Assembly (NCBI GenBank): GCA_958510825.1
Contig: OY294047.1
Location: forward strand, 41,307,229 to 41,371,228
From: Brachypterus glaber
Taxonomy: Eukaryota; Arthropoda; Insecta; Coleoptera; Kateretidae
Direction of reading: 5' to 3'
DNA length: 64,000 bases
The translations under genes and the position numbers were made by a program. The notes beneath the pieces were generated by a model. That model did not search any database and was not told the DNA's origin. It worked only from the letters and a program-made list of their open reading frames with translations. Below are positions 53,501 through 64,000 of this stretch, one piece after another (the first letter of the stretch is position 1; each line of letters starts with the position of its first letter).

Positions 53501-56500
53501 TTCGATATGCGCATGGTTCGCCACTGCATATTTTTTTACAATTTAATTAATTGATTTTATAGCCTAATTAAATGGAAGTAATCTCTTTTTAAATTTTTTA
53601 ATTTTCCTTATCTCGTTTAGGAGATATAAGGTTTTTTCTAAAAATTTACATTTTTGCAAGTAACAAAAAAACTACGCAATGGATTTAATTGATTTTTTTT
53701 TTTAATTTGAAGCTTAAATCGTAAACTTTTATTTATTTAATTTAGGTTTCTGTTGGAAACATGTTTAAACTGAGTTTACATTGCTTAAATAGTCATGTTT
53801 TTTTTACTCGATCTTTTTTGTTGCAATTTAAACACAAACTCAAATCTTTCCATAAGTTTTAAAACTTATTCTAATAGCCACACTTATTGTGACTGATTCC
53901 GTCTTTTATTTTTTATCATAAGTCTTCTCATTTAGGAGAAATTATGTTTGTTTGGTAAATAAGGACTTTTTAAGTGGTGGGCTAGTGCCACCCCTGTAAC
54001 TAACTTTTTTATGATTGACAAGACTTGTCACTTATGTGACAATACTTTTTTAACTCGTTAAAATTTTATTTAATTGTATTATTTAAATGGAAACAAGTCC
54101 GAAAGTAGCTGCCCAAGCTGTAGCTCTGCTACAAGAAGGGCACAGTCAGCGTTATGTTGCTCAACAGTTAAATATTACGAGAGCAGCGGTAAGAAGAGTA
54201 TTCCAACGTTTTGAGGAGACCGGTTCCTTTAGTCGACGCCAAGGAGCTGGCAGACATAGGTGCACGTCCGCTCGGGATGACCGATTTATCGAGCTTAATT
54301 CCCTGCGGAATCGTCGTCTAAATTCAGTTAATTTGAGATCACGGCTTCAAGAAACAAGAGGTGTAGCAGTAAGTAGGTCCACTATTGGTCGAAGGCTTTT
54401 TAAAAGAAACCGTTGCTCTTATAAGGCCGCAACTGGACCTAAACTCACTGCTAACCATCGTCGTGCCAGGCTGCAGTTTGCAAGAAGACATTTAAACTGG
54501 GACAGAAACCAATGGGCAAAGGTTATGTTTTCTGATGAAACCAGGATATGTCTATTTGGGAATGATGCAAGACAGCGTGTCTACCGACGTCCTGGAGAAC
54601 GTTATGCAAAGGCCTGCATTGCAGAAAAAGTTAGTTTTTTTGTGTTTATAATTGTTATTAAATAATTTTAATAAAATTTAAAATTTGTTTATTGTTATTT
54701 TATTTGATAAATATTTTGTTTAAAAAAAATTAAAAAGCAAAAAGTCCTTAAAAAGACGTTATAACTTGTTTTTGGAGTACCATTAGAGATTTAAACAGTC
54801 TGTGCAAAGTTCGTTCGACATATATGCCTCAAAACGCAGTCTGAGCTGGGAACCAAAAAGTTGCTAACGCAGAAAACGTGTTAAATAAATGTATTTATTT
54901 AAGCTAAAGTTATAGAAGTGCAATAGATCTTTATATTCTATCGACGCTTTTCCGTCATATACAGTTTTACAGGGGTGGCACTAGCCCACTGATTAAAAAG
55001 TCACTTTTTCCGAAAAACTTTAATTTCTCCTAAATAAGAAGACTTATGATAAAAAATAAAAGAAGGAATCAGTCACAATAAGTGTGGCTTTTAGAATAAG
55101 TTTTAAAACTTATGGAAACATTTGAGTTTGTGGTTAAATTGCATCAAAAAAGATTGGGTAAAAAAAACATGACTATTTAAGCAATGTAAACCCAGTTTAA
55201 ACATGTTTGCACCAGAAACTTAAATTAAATAAATAAAAGTTAAGGACTTAAGCTTCAAATTAAAAAATAAATCAATTAAATCCACTGTGTAGTTTTTTTG
55301 TTATTTGCAAAAATGTTTATTTTCAGAAAAAACCGTATATCTCCTAAACGTGAAAAGGAAAATTAAAAAGTTAAAAAAGAAATTACTCCCATTTAATTGG
55401 CCTATAAAATCAATTAATTAAATTGTAAAAAAATATGCAGTGGCAAACCGTGCGCATATCGAAAGAAGCAGTAAAAAAACATAGCTGTGTAATTTTCATT
55501 GCTGCCGGTTTAAAAAAAGATTTTTGATAATTTTTATTCCAGTAATTAAGAGCTAAAAGTTCAAGCTTTAAAATAAAAAAAAGGTCAAATAAATCTATTG
55601 AATAGTTTTGGAGTTATTAGCATTTGAAAATGTGTATTTTTTTAGGTGTGCCGATATTTTTGAGCAGAAGTGTAGTACTTTAATACACTATTTGAATTTT
55701 CGTTGCATAAAAACGTTGCAAACTTCAGCATCATCGTTATTCAAGGCTGTAGAGATTTTATATTTTGGCTACCCCCCCTAACGCACCCTCTATTAGGGGG
55801 GGTAGCCAAAATATGAAATCTATATAATCTATAATAACGCGAGAACCGGGGTATGAAGTGTATGAATTTTGGTACAATTTGCGTTACGTAATACTTGAAC
55901 GATCCCTAGATATAATATGCCAAAAGACTAAAATTAATTATGTATTTTTTTCTATAAAAGATTCAACTTACTTATCTCTCCTTAACCTAACTGCTCTAAT
56001 AGATGATGGAAATGTTATTTCTAATATGAACTTCTTGGCATCATCATCATATATTAGTAAGACATTATCAGCAAATTTAGGCCTCGAACCACCAGATACA
56101 ATAGCTATTATGTTTGTTCGAAATATCATCTCACATTGGGATACACTGCCTACCATTTCTATGTCTAAAATAGATTAATATCAATATAAGTTAAATATAA
56201 ATTTTAAGGGGCGATTCTAGGTCCAAAAATATGAAAAAAAGTTCCTATAAAGGTTGGTCCAGAAATGAACCCTAGGCTACAACCCTCCTGAGGGTACATC
56301 TCAAAAGTAGTTTTTATTTAATATCTCTGGAACCTATAAACCACAGTAACTAATTTTTGATGAAGGTTTTCATTTTATGTAATTTTTATTTGATAATTTA
56401 ACCAGGGACTTGCAAAATGGGGGGGGGGGTGATGTCACGTTTTTGTCTCAAATTTTTTATCTGTAGATTTTTCATATTTTCTTTATAAAATAATATTCTT

Positions 56501-57817
56501 AGATTAAAAATACATAAAAAGGTGCTCTTTATGTAACACCATAGGGCCAACCGTTTTCGAGAATATTGCAATTAAAGAGGCAATTTCACATACTGAGCAT
56601 CAAAAATCGGAACTAAAACATGCACCAATAAAAATATTAATACTGCTGGGTGATTCTACATTAAAAACTATAAAAAAAAGCTCTTATACATCTAGGTTTA
56701 AAAATCAGTTTCCTCGTAAAGAATAACACTTTTTATGGGACTGTAGCTCCCTTAAAAGCAGTTTCTAGATATTTGTGTATGGGAAAATTTGTTTTATAGT
56801 AGTTAATGTAGAATTGCCCTGCAGAATTGAAATTTTTGTTGGTTCCATTTTTTGATGCTCAGGGATGCCTTATCAGAATGTGAAATTACCTCTTTAATTG
56901 CAATTTTCTCGAAAACGGTTGGCCCTACAAAGAGTACCTTTTTTATTTATTTTAAAAATTAATGTTATTGAGAAAATGTCAGAAAATCTACAGGTAAAAA
57001 AGTGACATCACGCCCCCATTTTGCACACCCCTTATCAAATATAAATTAAATAAAATGATAAGCTTTATGAATGTTAAGGCATGTGCAAAATTTTGTTACT
57101 GTGGTTCCATAGGGTTCCAGAGATATTAAATAAAAACTACTTTTTAGATGTACCCTTAGGATGGTCCTAGCTCCCTTAGGGCTCATTTCCAGACCAACCT
57201 TTATAGGAACTTTTTTTCAAATTTTTGGACCTCTATCTCTCAAATTATCTTAACTTCCCAGCTGTTTAATTGAACCCACTTTTTATACCCATGCTATGAT
57301 ATTGCTACTATTAATTTAGTGAAATTTGTTGTAATCCAATGGTAGTATTTAGATTCACTCACTCCCAAATTAGTTTACTTCATTACATTCCTCCATAATA
57401 TAATATACAAAATTTTAAGGGGCGATATTTGGAGGGCCAGTTGCTCACAGGTGCCCCGACTCTAAACCACAGATAAGCAGAATAATATATAAATAAAGTC
57501 GATATTAAGGTATTATGCTATAGATTCTCAAAGGGGTACAACTATAAAGTGGTGTCTTTATAGTTAATTTAAAGATTGATAGATTACTCTTTTTTTACCT
57601 AAATCTAATAAAATAATGTATTACCTACCATAATGAACTTTTTCTACCAAAGGTTCTACGTTGTAAATTCTAATCCCACTTTCCATACAGCATGTGAAAC
57701 ATCCTAAAACAAAGAGTTTAAGAAACATCCTCAAAATGTATTTCATTCTATCATTTTATTACCTTGATCTTGATTAAAATTCACACTATTTATTTTTCGA
57801 TCACTCATCATTTTCAT
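50501..57817 (-). CDS. WDR45: WDR45 (WIPI4), PI3P-binding autophagy propeller
   Basis: Complete gene of eight exons: 57817-57763, 57703-57629, 56164-55972, 52977-52797, 52039-51831, 51539-51438, 51308-51190 and 50616-50501. All borders are GT-AG and phases (1, 1, 2, 0, 2, 2, 1) match, giving 349 residues (human 360). It is a seven-bladed beta-propeller of the PROPPIN family that binds phosphatidylinositol 3-phosphate on the forming autophagosome and recruits ATG2. The diagnostic LRRG lipid-binding motif is at residues 227-230 ([13 protein letters not shown]). Other landmarks are [45 protein letters not shown] and the acidic end [15 protein letters not shown]. The start is the first ATG directly after an in-frame TAA. 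Paralog WDR45B is excluded by the [17 protein letters not shown] and acidic C-terminal sequences, which follow WDR45. Introns contain several transposons, all between intact exons. Confidence 0.96.
50943..51145. repeat. Perfect 98-bp inverted repeat, 7-nt loop, WDR45 intron 7
   Basis: The left arm 50943-51040 and right arm 51048-51145 are exact reverse complements over 98 bases, separated by AGTTTCA. Each arm contains a hammerhead-like string, CCCTGAAGATGTCTCTAGTA then GTAAGAGACGAAACGTCGG: the CTGAAGA and GAAAC core boxes around a strong stem, with one extra T before stem II and almost no stem III. Such remnants flank Penelope-like retroelements. It lies 44 bases from exon 7. The plus frame at 51063-51269 is chance. 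Confidence 0.9.
52480..52515 (-). repeat. Fragment of the GACA-tail repeat
   Basis: CGTCTGTCCGTCCGATGTCA then CGTTTTTTGTTACCACAATA is the inverted tail and adjoining conserved block of the family seen at 17930 and 39830. It lies in WDR45 intron 4. Confidence 0.5.
53292..55672 (+). mobile_element. Tc1-like transposon with TIRs of about 705 bp
   Basis: Ends CACTTCTGCTCAAAAATATC and GATATTTTTGAGCAGAAGTG are inverted and flanked by TA duplications (53290-53291 and 55673-55674). The inverted repeats run inward for about 705 bp each, to TGCCACCCCTGTAA at 54000 and TTACAGGGGTGGCA from 54967, unusually long for a Tc1 element. The centre holds a transposase truncated at its C-terminus. Confidence 0.92.
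54087..54665 (+). pseudogene. Tc1-like transposase, C-terminally truncated
   Basis: 192 codons from [20 protein letters not shown]. Residues 1-60 form the first helix-turn-helix ([20 protein letters not shown]) and residues about 70-125 the second ([27 protein letters not shown]). An AT-hook-like GRHR stretch lies between them, and [20 protein letters not shown] leads to [15 protein letters not shown] with the first catalytic Asp. The homology stops soon after [12 protein letters not shown]; the remaining DD(34)E/D core of a transposase of about 340 residues is missing. The element cannot mobilise itself. It lies inside WDR45 intron 3, on the opposite strand. Confidence 0.9.
56205..57245. mobile_element. 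Foldback family B, complete copy (WDR45 intron 2)
   Basis: TTTTAAGGGGCGATTCTAGG, TCCAAAAATATGAAAAAAAG, CCAGGGACTTGCAAAATGGG on the left arm; CCCATTTTGCACACCCC, CTCATTTCCAGACCAACCTT and AATTTTTGGACC on the right. The general plan is the same as family A (poly-G core, AACCGTTTTCGAGAA block), but sequence divergence is clear. Confidence 0.75.
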
Positions 57818-59229
57818 TTAGTTATTAATTGACTAAATCGCAAATTATAAGCATATTTTATGTTGTAAATATTTTGAGAATCAGCTGTAAGTCAAAATAA
57901 ACGTTTATTTTCGTCACACATATAAAAAATTGTATCTATGTCTCTTTGTTTAATCTGTGACTTACTTTATAGTGTTAAAGAATTACATAGGCAACAATAT
58001 ATACATTTTAGTGTATTAAGTGTTGCAGAGTATAAACGCACATAGGTTTAGAATACACTTCTCTAATATGTATCATCTTCATTTTACTCTACTACTATAT
58101 TATTCTACTACTATATTACTCTACTACTGTAGTACTCTATAGGGATATTCTATGGGGACTCTCATAGAAAAATCCTGATTCTACATCCAAAAATATGAAA
58201 AAAACGAGGAAAAAAAGTTTCTGTAAAGGTTGGTCCGGAAATGAGCCCTAATGGAGCTACGCCTTTCGAAGACATATTGAATGGGGAACAAAAAAAAAGC
58301 ATCCATAAAATTTTAATGCTGCGGGGCGATCCTTCATTTAAAACTGAACAAAAAAGTATTCTTCACCAAAACACCTAAATTTAATATTAAAGGAGTAATA
58401 GCCTATTAAAAAGTAACGTTTTTGGTGGCAAAAAATGTTAAAAACGGTTGCACCTACAGTGTTACACTATATGACATTTTTTATCTACATTTACTCAAGG
58501 AATCTATATTGTTTACAAAAAATCCAAAAAAAAATATACATAAAAAAATGTGTTAAGCCCCACATATTTTGTCCATCTAGGCACGCCTCTGGTTAATTTA
58601 AAATAATAAATTAACATAAACTTATTGCTTTTATTAATGCGAGTATACATAGAAAGGCTCTTCGCTCTAGCTTAAAGGGTACCAGAGTTATCAATTAAAA
58701 ACCTTATTTTTATAACAATTTTAAAGGGCCGTAGCTCCTTTAGGGCTCGTTTTCGGACAAATCTTTATAGGCACTATTTTATATTTTTGAATGTAGAATC
58801 ATCTCTTAAATTTGGCATGCCAGTTATTGATCTCCTGTATATACCTAATTTTTTTAAGACTTTCGCGAAAGAAATTTTCTGTCTGTACTGGAAAAATTTG
58901 CGACCATGATAACTCGAGAACGTAGATAAGCGTAGACTTTGAACCAAAGAGTTCAAATTTGGACCAAAGATTCCTTATGTAAAGTTTTCGGCTGGGATTG
59001 TTTTTGGTTAAAATCAGGTTGGACTAAGGAGGTAAAAGGGTTAAAAATTCCTTTAAAAAAAAATAATAAAAATTTTCGGTTTTAAAACAATAAACATTTT
59101 CCAATTTTTCCAAATACCTAATAATTGAATTTTATAATAATATTAGTCCGCAAAGCATTAAAAAAAATAAATCAGTTATATTTAGATATTCCTTATAATT
59201 ATATTCTTAAGAAACATAAAACGTTGTAT
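57818..59229. other. Intergenic region, WDR45 start to cadherin stop
   Basis: WDR45 and the cadherin-like gene are both on the minus strand, so this stretch holds the WDR45 promoter and the cadherin 3' UTR. The only structured content is a family C foldback copy at 58150-58852. TACTCTACTACTATATTATT is a short imperfect tandem at about 58085-58140. Confidence 0.5.
58150..58852. mobile_element. Foldback family C copy
   Basis: GATTCTACATCCAAAAATAT, AAAGGTTGGTCCGGAAATGA on one side; GGGCTCGTTTTCGGACAAAT and TTTTTGAATGTAGAATCATC on the other, ending CAGTTATTGATCTCCTGTAT. Matches the half copy at 11395-11760. Confidence 0.6.
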
Positions 59230-61880
59230 TTACATGTAATTATTATCTTTTAAATCAAACATCTTATTGTCAAAGTCAAATTCTGGATTGTCCTCTACTC
59301 CTACTAAATCAGAATCACCACTGCTGCTGACAATACTGAAAAATAAATTAATTAAAACAGTTATTTTCCTAACACATGCGAAAAGATACTTTTCGTTTCT
59401 TTTTATGCAAGCACAGTAGATGCCTACAGGCCTTTGTATGAATTAAGTGAACCCCCTGCTTCAGGGCGCCAGCTCAGAGGGATGCCCGACGATGGACGTT
59501 TTTTATTTTTTTTTATAGATGAGGACTTTTTTTTTGGTCATCAACATTTTCGGCCAGAGATATTTTTTTTTTCAGAGTTGAGGACGTTTCTTTTTAGTCA
59601 TAAAATTTTTTTAAATAGGGCGCCAAACCAGAAGTTTTCTTCAGGGCGCCGAATTGCTAAGGCCGACTCTGTACAAGGGTGCATGCTTTCTGCATGCAGA
59701 AAGTAATTTACTTACAACGATATTAATATTAATTGATAATTATCAATAAAACATTAAAAAGGGTACATAAAAATATTTATAGTCACTATAGTGTATAGTG
59801 CGCTGAGTTGTTCCCGCGTTCAAATAACAAGTTGAGATATCTACTTAAAATCTGGAACACATAAAATAAGACAACTTAAGAAAGACTCTTAAGAGGGGGT
59901 GGTGACTTTTGGACCGTACTGCATCTATATGTACTTTACCTGACTTTGTCAAATTTATTTTCGTTAAAATTTGTGTTATAAACTGGATTTGATCCTTCCA
60001 TGGAATGCACATTTGTTGTTGGAACAAATCCAGTCTTGTTCAGATCAGATTCTTGAGAACCGAAATTTTTGGACGTTAAATTATTGATTCTTCTCTTTAA
60101 TCTAAAAATTTATTTAGTTTTAAATAACATATGTAGGTCAGCAGCTGAAAAGGTGCCTGGGTTCTGTCAACTGCAGTTGATTCCACTTTTGTTTTAAATT
60201 GTAATTAATTATAATTAATCGGGAAATAGACATAATTGTTTTTAAATGTAACTGTTTATAATTTTAATTGTCTAATGAGTTTCATGATGTGTTCGGAAAA
60301 TATAGAATGTTCACAAATTAGCTGGTAAGTTTTTGACGTAAGGTTCACTAATTTTTTAAACAAAAAAAATTGTTGTATTTTCTATATAACTTAAGTAATA
60401 AATTATCCCGTTGTATTTTAGCTTTTGAGAAAGTCATAATATATGATGAAACGTAAAGTGTACTGAGAAGTGACAAATAAAAAGTGCCAAAATTAACCTT
60501 TTGTTTTTTTTGATTCATGAAATAAATTATAATTATAACTAGTATTATAATAGACAAAATCTCGGACAAAATTAGAATTTTGACAAATTACACAATATTT
60601 TTAAAAATGAGTATCCTAGGATTTTTGAGGTTGCTGAAATCGAATACGATCTTAAAAATTTAAAACAAAAAAATGGCGGATTCAAAATGGCGTCGAAACT
60701 TTTAAAAATTTCAATATTTTTTACCGAAAATTAGTGATTAAGTTTTTTTAAGGTAGGTAATTAAAGTAATTAATGGAGTTTCCATTTGGCAGGAGGACGG
60801 ACTTTTTTACTGGTTTTATAAATAACCCTAGTAGAAATTTAACGTTAGAATAACGTTTTTCTAACGTTAGAAAACTGTATAAAAGTACGTTATAAAATAT
60901 GTGCAAATGTCCCTCTTTTTCACGTTAGAATCAAACGTTAGTTACAAACGTTAATCTAACGTTAGATTTTTAAGTTAGAAATACGTTATACGTACGTTTA
61001 ATTTCTAACTTTTGGAGGGGGCGTGGCCAACTAGGATATTTCTACCTGCATCATAAAATGTCATCTGGAGACAAATTTATTCATATAAATAAATCTTAAT
61101 ATATTTTAGCAATCATAATATTTTTAAACATAATTTCGTTACATTTATTTATAAAATAGCCATCTTTTTAGGTGGCCCTAAATTTTTTTCGGGTACTAGG
61201 CTGTTATAGATAAATACGTTTACCTCTCAGAAAAACTTTATATTTAGTTAGTTAATATTTATTTATACATTCAGAATCTTAAAATATTTTTTCAGTTCTA
61301 ATGTACCATTGCCAGACTTACTATAATTTTGACTGTTGGGGGATATTTTTTAAAACTTTTTATAGAAATAATAAATAATTATCAAACCTAGGCACATAGC
61401 TGTCTGAAATGAGTATTTTCTACTATAGCTTACGTATTAATAATGGAAATTTAAAAACTATTTAAAGTTAGAATAAGGTTAGAAAAAAGTTTGAATTTAG
61501 TTGGGAAACCAACATTAGATTTATGTATTTTATAACGTTTTTGTCAAACGTTAGTTTTTAAGGTTAGATTTATATATTTTATAAAGTTTTTGTATAATGT
61601 TTGAGACTAAACATAAAAATGTCACTAATCTAATGCTATGTTAAGTTAGATTTGTGTATTTTTCTACCAGGGAACTTACGCTGTAACTTTAACAATAAAC
61701 AATATTAATAAGATTATAAGAAGGGCACCCAAAGCAACAGATAATCCTATCAGCCATGAACGTACGACTTCGGTGGTATTTTCTTTCGAAGTACTTTGAT
61801 CCTCAAATGGTAACAGATCCAGAGTAATGTCCAAGAGATCTGAGTGTAATTTTTGGAATAACGATATATCTGATAATTTT
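59230..61880 (-). CDS. Cadherin-like receptor, C-terminal part (5' beyond window)
   Basis: Three terminal exons, 61880-61680, 60101-59940 and 59335-59230, join in frame (phases 2 and 2) and end in TAA, giving 155 residues. The first carries a membrane-proximal segment and one membrane span (SWLIGLSVALGALLIILLIL then FIV). The cytoplasmic tail starts LKRRINNLTSKNFGSQESDL and continues NVHSMEGSNPVYNTNFNE, then SSSGDSDLVGVEDNPEFDFD. This pattern of a basic juxtamembrane patch, FGSQ(E/D)S, EGSNP and DSDL(I/V)G(I/V)ED is what I know from tails of insect cadherin-23/Cad88C-type cadherins; the NPVY and NPEF motifs are possible adaptor-binding sites. Extracellular repeats, which would confirm a cadherin, are not in the window, since the 61880 acceptor needs upstream exons. 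Subfamily left open. Confidence 0.72.
59815..59932. mobile_element. Fragment of the 12185-type foldback
   Basis: AGTTGAGATATCTACTTAAA ... AATAAGACAACTTAAG ... GGGGGTGGTGACTTTTGGAC then CGTACTG matches the right arm of the element at 12185-12875. It ends just beside exon 2 of the cadherin-like tail. Confidence 0.65.
60826..61672. mobile_element. DNA element with AACGTTAG motifs, abutting a splice donor
   Basis: Ends CCCTAGTAGAAATTTAACGT and TTTCTACCAGGG are inverted (core CCCT.GTAGAAA). Inside are five exact AACGTTAG motifs (about 60842, 60864, 60938, 60959 and 61552) and many degenerate GTTAGA copies. On the minus strand the cadherin exon ends at 61680 and the intron reads GTAAGTT before the element's CCCTGG end, so the element starts at intron position 8. 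Confidence 0.8.
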
Positions 61881-61969
61881 CTATAACAATATTTTTAGTG
61901 CACTACACAGATAAAAATCACACAATCACACAATAAGTTGCACAGAACCTATTGCTATAGTTTTAAAAT

Positions 61970-62215
61970 TTACATAATATATTATGTATCTTCACATAAC
62001 CTATTATGTAATTTTTAAGTTTCATATAATATATTATGTAATTTTTGGCGCGTTTTATTCACAGAACATAACGTAGGTAAGAATATTGCCAACGTTATGT
62101 GATTTTTACAAAATATGTTCTGTAAAATTTTATTTTACACAAATTTTTACAGAATATGTTCCGTAAAATTTTATTTAACATAACTTATTCACATAACTTA
62201 ACGTTGGAAATATTG
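61970..62215. repeat. AT-rich dispersed repeat, copy 2
   Basis: Repeated ACATAATATATTATGTA and ATATGTTCTGTAAAATTTTA units, with TTTTTGGCGCGTTTTATTC in the middle. Related to 1680-1812. Lies upstream of the cadherin transmembrane exon. Confidence 0.45.
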
Positions 62216-62754
62216 TTACAAATATTCCAGTGTATACCACAAAATAATTTTGCAAAACTTTTATTTAAACTAAGTCGTCCTTGTTTAAAAACTAATTTCT
62301 AACATTTTTTTTTTTTTTTTGAGTTGGAGGGGGCGCTAATTAAGTCTCTATTACTGACGACTTTTTAGGTTAAAGCGCCTTTCCGTCAGATTTACAAACA
62401 AAAGTTATAAAAAAAAATGTTTAGAATAAAAATGGGTCCAAACCAAATAATATTTTGTTTTACTACTTTTGATTTGTTGGCAAAAAAGTGCGCTGTTATT
62501 TTTTGACTTTCTGATACTCAATTTTTCTCATAAGGATCATTTTGATACCTATAGGTAAATAGAAAAAATCTGCGTGTTTTAACAATAAATACAAAATATA
62601 AAAAAAAACTGAAATTTGTCATAAGAAAGCTATTTTTTTTTTTTTTGATAAAAATTAGCTAAAATAAAATGTTTGCAAAATTCGAAAAAAAGTGGTAATT
62701 TTTTGGTATAGTGCAGTTAATCGGGGGACACACTGTACAAAAATATATTATAAT

Positions 62755-62907
62755 TATAGGGCGAAGTTGAGGTATTGATTTTACAGGGTCGGATTTTATT
62801 CAAATAAAAATGGATAAAGTTTAGTACTTTAATTTAATAAAAAAGTAAAGTAACATTAATCATAACTAATTAATAATTATTGACACAATACCTCAACTTC
62901 GCCCTAT
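62755..62907. mobile_element. MITE, 153 bp
   Basis: TATAGGGCGAAGTTGAGGTA then TTG on the left, CAATACCTCAACTTCGCCCT then ATA on the right: perfect 23-bp inverted ends. AT-rich interior without a reading frame. Confidence 0.85.
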
Positions 62908-63209
62908 ATTTATAATATAATAATTGATTGACCTAATAATTATTATAATGCATATAATTGTATTAACCAATTATTTAATATTTATTTCTGTGAGTTGAGT
63001 TGGTCGGATTTTTGCAGCAAGGAACCATCCCACAAATTTTTTAATTTTAAATTCTTACAGTATAGGTAGGTATAAAATGAATACCATTGCTTTGGGATGC
63101 TTCCTTTCTGAAAAAACCCTATAACTATACAAAAAAAAAATTAATTGTATTTTTCTAAATAAATATTTTTTAAAATTTTCAATAATTTTATAATATTATT
63201 AGCAATGTA

Positions 63210-63733
63210 CGAGGTATGACAATTAAACAAACAGAATGTTTTTTTTTAGCGAATCAAGTGGTAACACTGGCGACCCGTCAATGCATTGACGGTTCGCCAG
63301 CATTGCAATCCCCGCTTGTGAAAGTATAAACATTTATGAGTTACTGATAAAATTTTTGTGCAGTTCCGAGTAATAGGTATATCGTGAGTACGAGCATGTT
63401 GAATTAACGGTGTCAATGATGTCGATCGATTTTATAAACACCTCTAATCGACAAAATTTTATTACCTTTTTTCTGGACTTAACGAGAAATTTAATAATTC
63501 CCTCTTTTAATAAATCGTACAACATTTTTCGGCGGACTGCACTGACAACGTTTAATTCAACGCGCTCATACTCACTCCAAACTGCAAAATCAGCAACTCG
63601 TGAATGTTTATACTTTCACATGCATGCTGACATTGACGGGTCGCCAGCATTATACTAGACGCCATAGATATAGTAAAATGTTTACATTTGAAACTGATTA
63701 ATGCGAGATAAGGGCGTAATTAAATTTTATTAT

Positions 63734-63803
<70 letters not shown>

Positions 63804-63967
63804 GAGGACGTACTAGGTGTAGTACACGTTCTGACTGGACGTGTAGGGTCAATAAACCTTGACAAGCGCCAAAAAAAAAATGTTTCCTGCTAAAAAAAAA
63901 TCTCTTATATTTGTGGCGTCTACTATAACACTTGATCTTCTAAAAATTTATTCCGTCATATACCTCG
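63210..63967. mobile_element. Mariner-like remnant, palindromic
   Basis: TA followed by CGAGGTATGACAATTAAACA at the left, and CCGTCATATACCTCG followed by TA at the right, resemble mariner ends with a TA duplication. Inside, CTGGCGACCCGTCAATG (63267) and CATTGACGGGTCGCCAG (63647) bound an inverted duplication. Both arms encode a short string EYE-(R/H)-VEL, once on each strand near 63390 and 63575, like the start of a mariner helix-turn-helix. No transposase remains. Confidence 0.6.
63728..63806 (+). repeat. (TAA)n microsatellite
   Basis: About 25 uninterrupted TAA/AAT units inside the mariner-like remnant, likely polymorphic between individuals. Confidence 0.95.
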
Positions 63968-64000
63968 TATTATAAAATACTGGTTAATTTAACAGGTGGT

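Larger units (their letters stand above)
53163..55692. mobile_element. Palindromic element split by Tc1
   Basis: CAAATAGTATATTAAAGCAC ... TAGCGCACTAGTACTTTAGA ... GCGGCTTG ... GTGCGCTAAAAACG ... TTATGGAAC, then, after the Tc1 insertion, TAGTACTTTAATACACTATT. This is the same family as the palindromic head at 20549. Removing the Tc1 element and one TA restores a single palindrome of about 150 bp. Confidence 0.75.
53045..55909. mobile_element. Outer foldback element (split by nested insertions)
   Basis: CTAGGGAACGTTCAAGTATT then ACGTAACGCAAAA at the left and GCGTTACGTAATACTTGAAC then GATCCCTAG at the right are inverted ends. The arms continue with TACCTCGGTTCTCGCGTTAT and GTTTGCAACGTTTTT and their inverses. 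The right arm has an extra small hairpin (TTTTGGCTACCCCCCCTAA and its inverse at 55763-55814). Two further elements are nested at the centre. It lies in WDR45 intron 3, 68 bases from exon 4. Frames at 52710-53096 and 55858-56178 partly read through these ends. Confidence 0.8.

Noticed and set aside
55740..55820. C/G-rich hairpin as a possible RNA gene or terminator
   Set aside because: It is simply part of the right arm of the foldback element and has no promoter or conserved RNA features.
1..64000. tRNA, rRNA, CRISPR or prokaryotic operon features
   Set aside because: No tRNA B-box context (GGTTCRAATCC with a matching acceptor stem), no rRNA-like sequence and no regularly spaced direct repeats were seen; the GT-AG introns show a eukaryotic nuclear genome.

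Overview
This window is an AT-rich, intron-rich, transposon-packed piece of a nuclear animal genome. The four recognisable ortholog-type genes (ALG8, TMEM60, SMIM20, WDR45), the GT-AG introns loaded with DNA-transposon relics, and the C-terminus of a cadherin point to an arthropod, most likely an insect with a repeat-inflated genome. I cannot name the species or order. No bacterial, organellar or viral genes were seen. There is one 200-base assembly gap at 42535-42734.

Layout. 1-11256 holds no exon I can support, only foldback elements, MITEs and a decayed non-LTR retrotransposon RNase H region on the minus strand. 11257-24610 holds five plus-strand exons, joined in frame, of an unrecognised helical, acidic protein whose 5' end was not found. 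24611-33506 is repeats, including a small insertion with an apparently intact hammerhead ribozyme. 33507-41844 (minus) is a complete seven-exon ALG8 whose introns carry at least six different transposable elements. 41845-43744 is the divergent intergenic region with the gap. 43745-46313 (plus) is a four-exon coiled-coil protein, followed by TMEM60 (46855-47238, plus) and SMIM20 (48380-49156, plus). 50501-57817 (minus) is a complete eight-exon WDR45/WIPI4 gene; one of its introns holds a Tc1 transposon nested inside two older foldback elements, and another holds a perfect 98-bp inverted repeat. 59230-61880 (minus) is the transmembrane segment and tail of a cadherin-like receptor running off the right edge. 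The right end is MITEs, a mariner-like palindrome and a TAA microsatellite.

How the genes relate. They are ordinary single-copy eukaryotic housekeeping genes and do not form a pathway: N-glycan precursor assembly in the ER (ALG8), a small four-pass membrane protein (TMEM60), cytochrome oxidase assembly (SMIM20), autophagy (WDR45) and adhesion/signalling (cadherin). The distinctive content is the mobile DNA: long-inverted-repeat foldback families present in several copies, elements packed with short repeated palindromic motifs (GTTAAC, TGGATAT/ATATCCA, AACGTTAG, GAGATACGAGG), nested insertions with readable target-site duplications, and several elements that begin only a few bases inside an intron. 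All exon boundaries were derived by hand from splice signals and reading-frame continuity.
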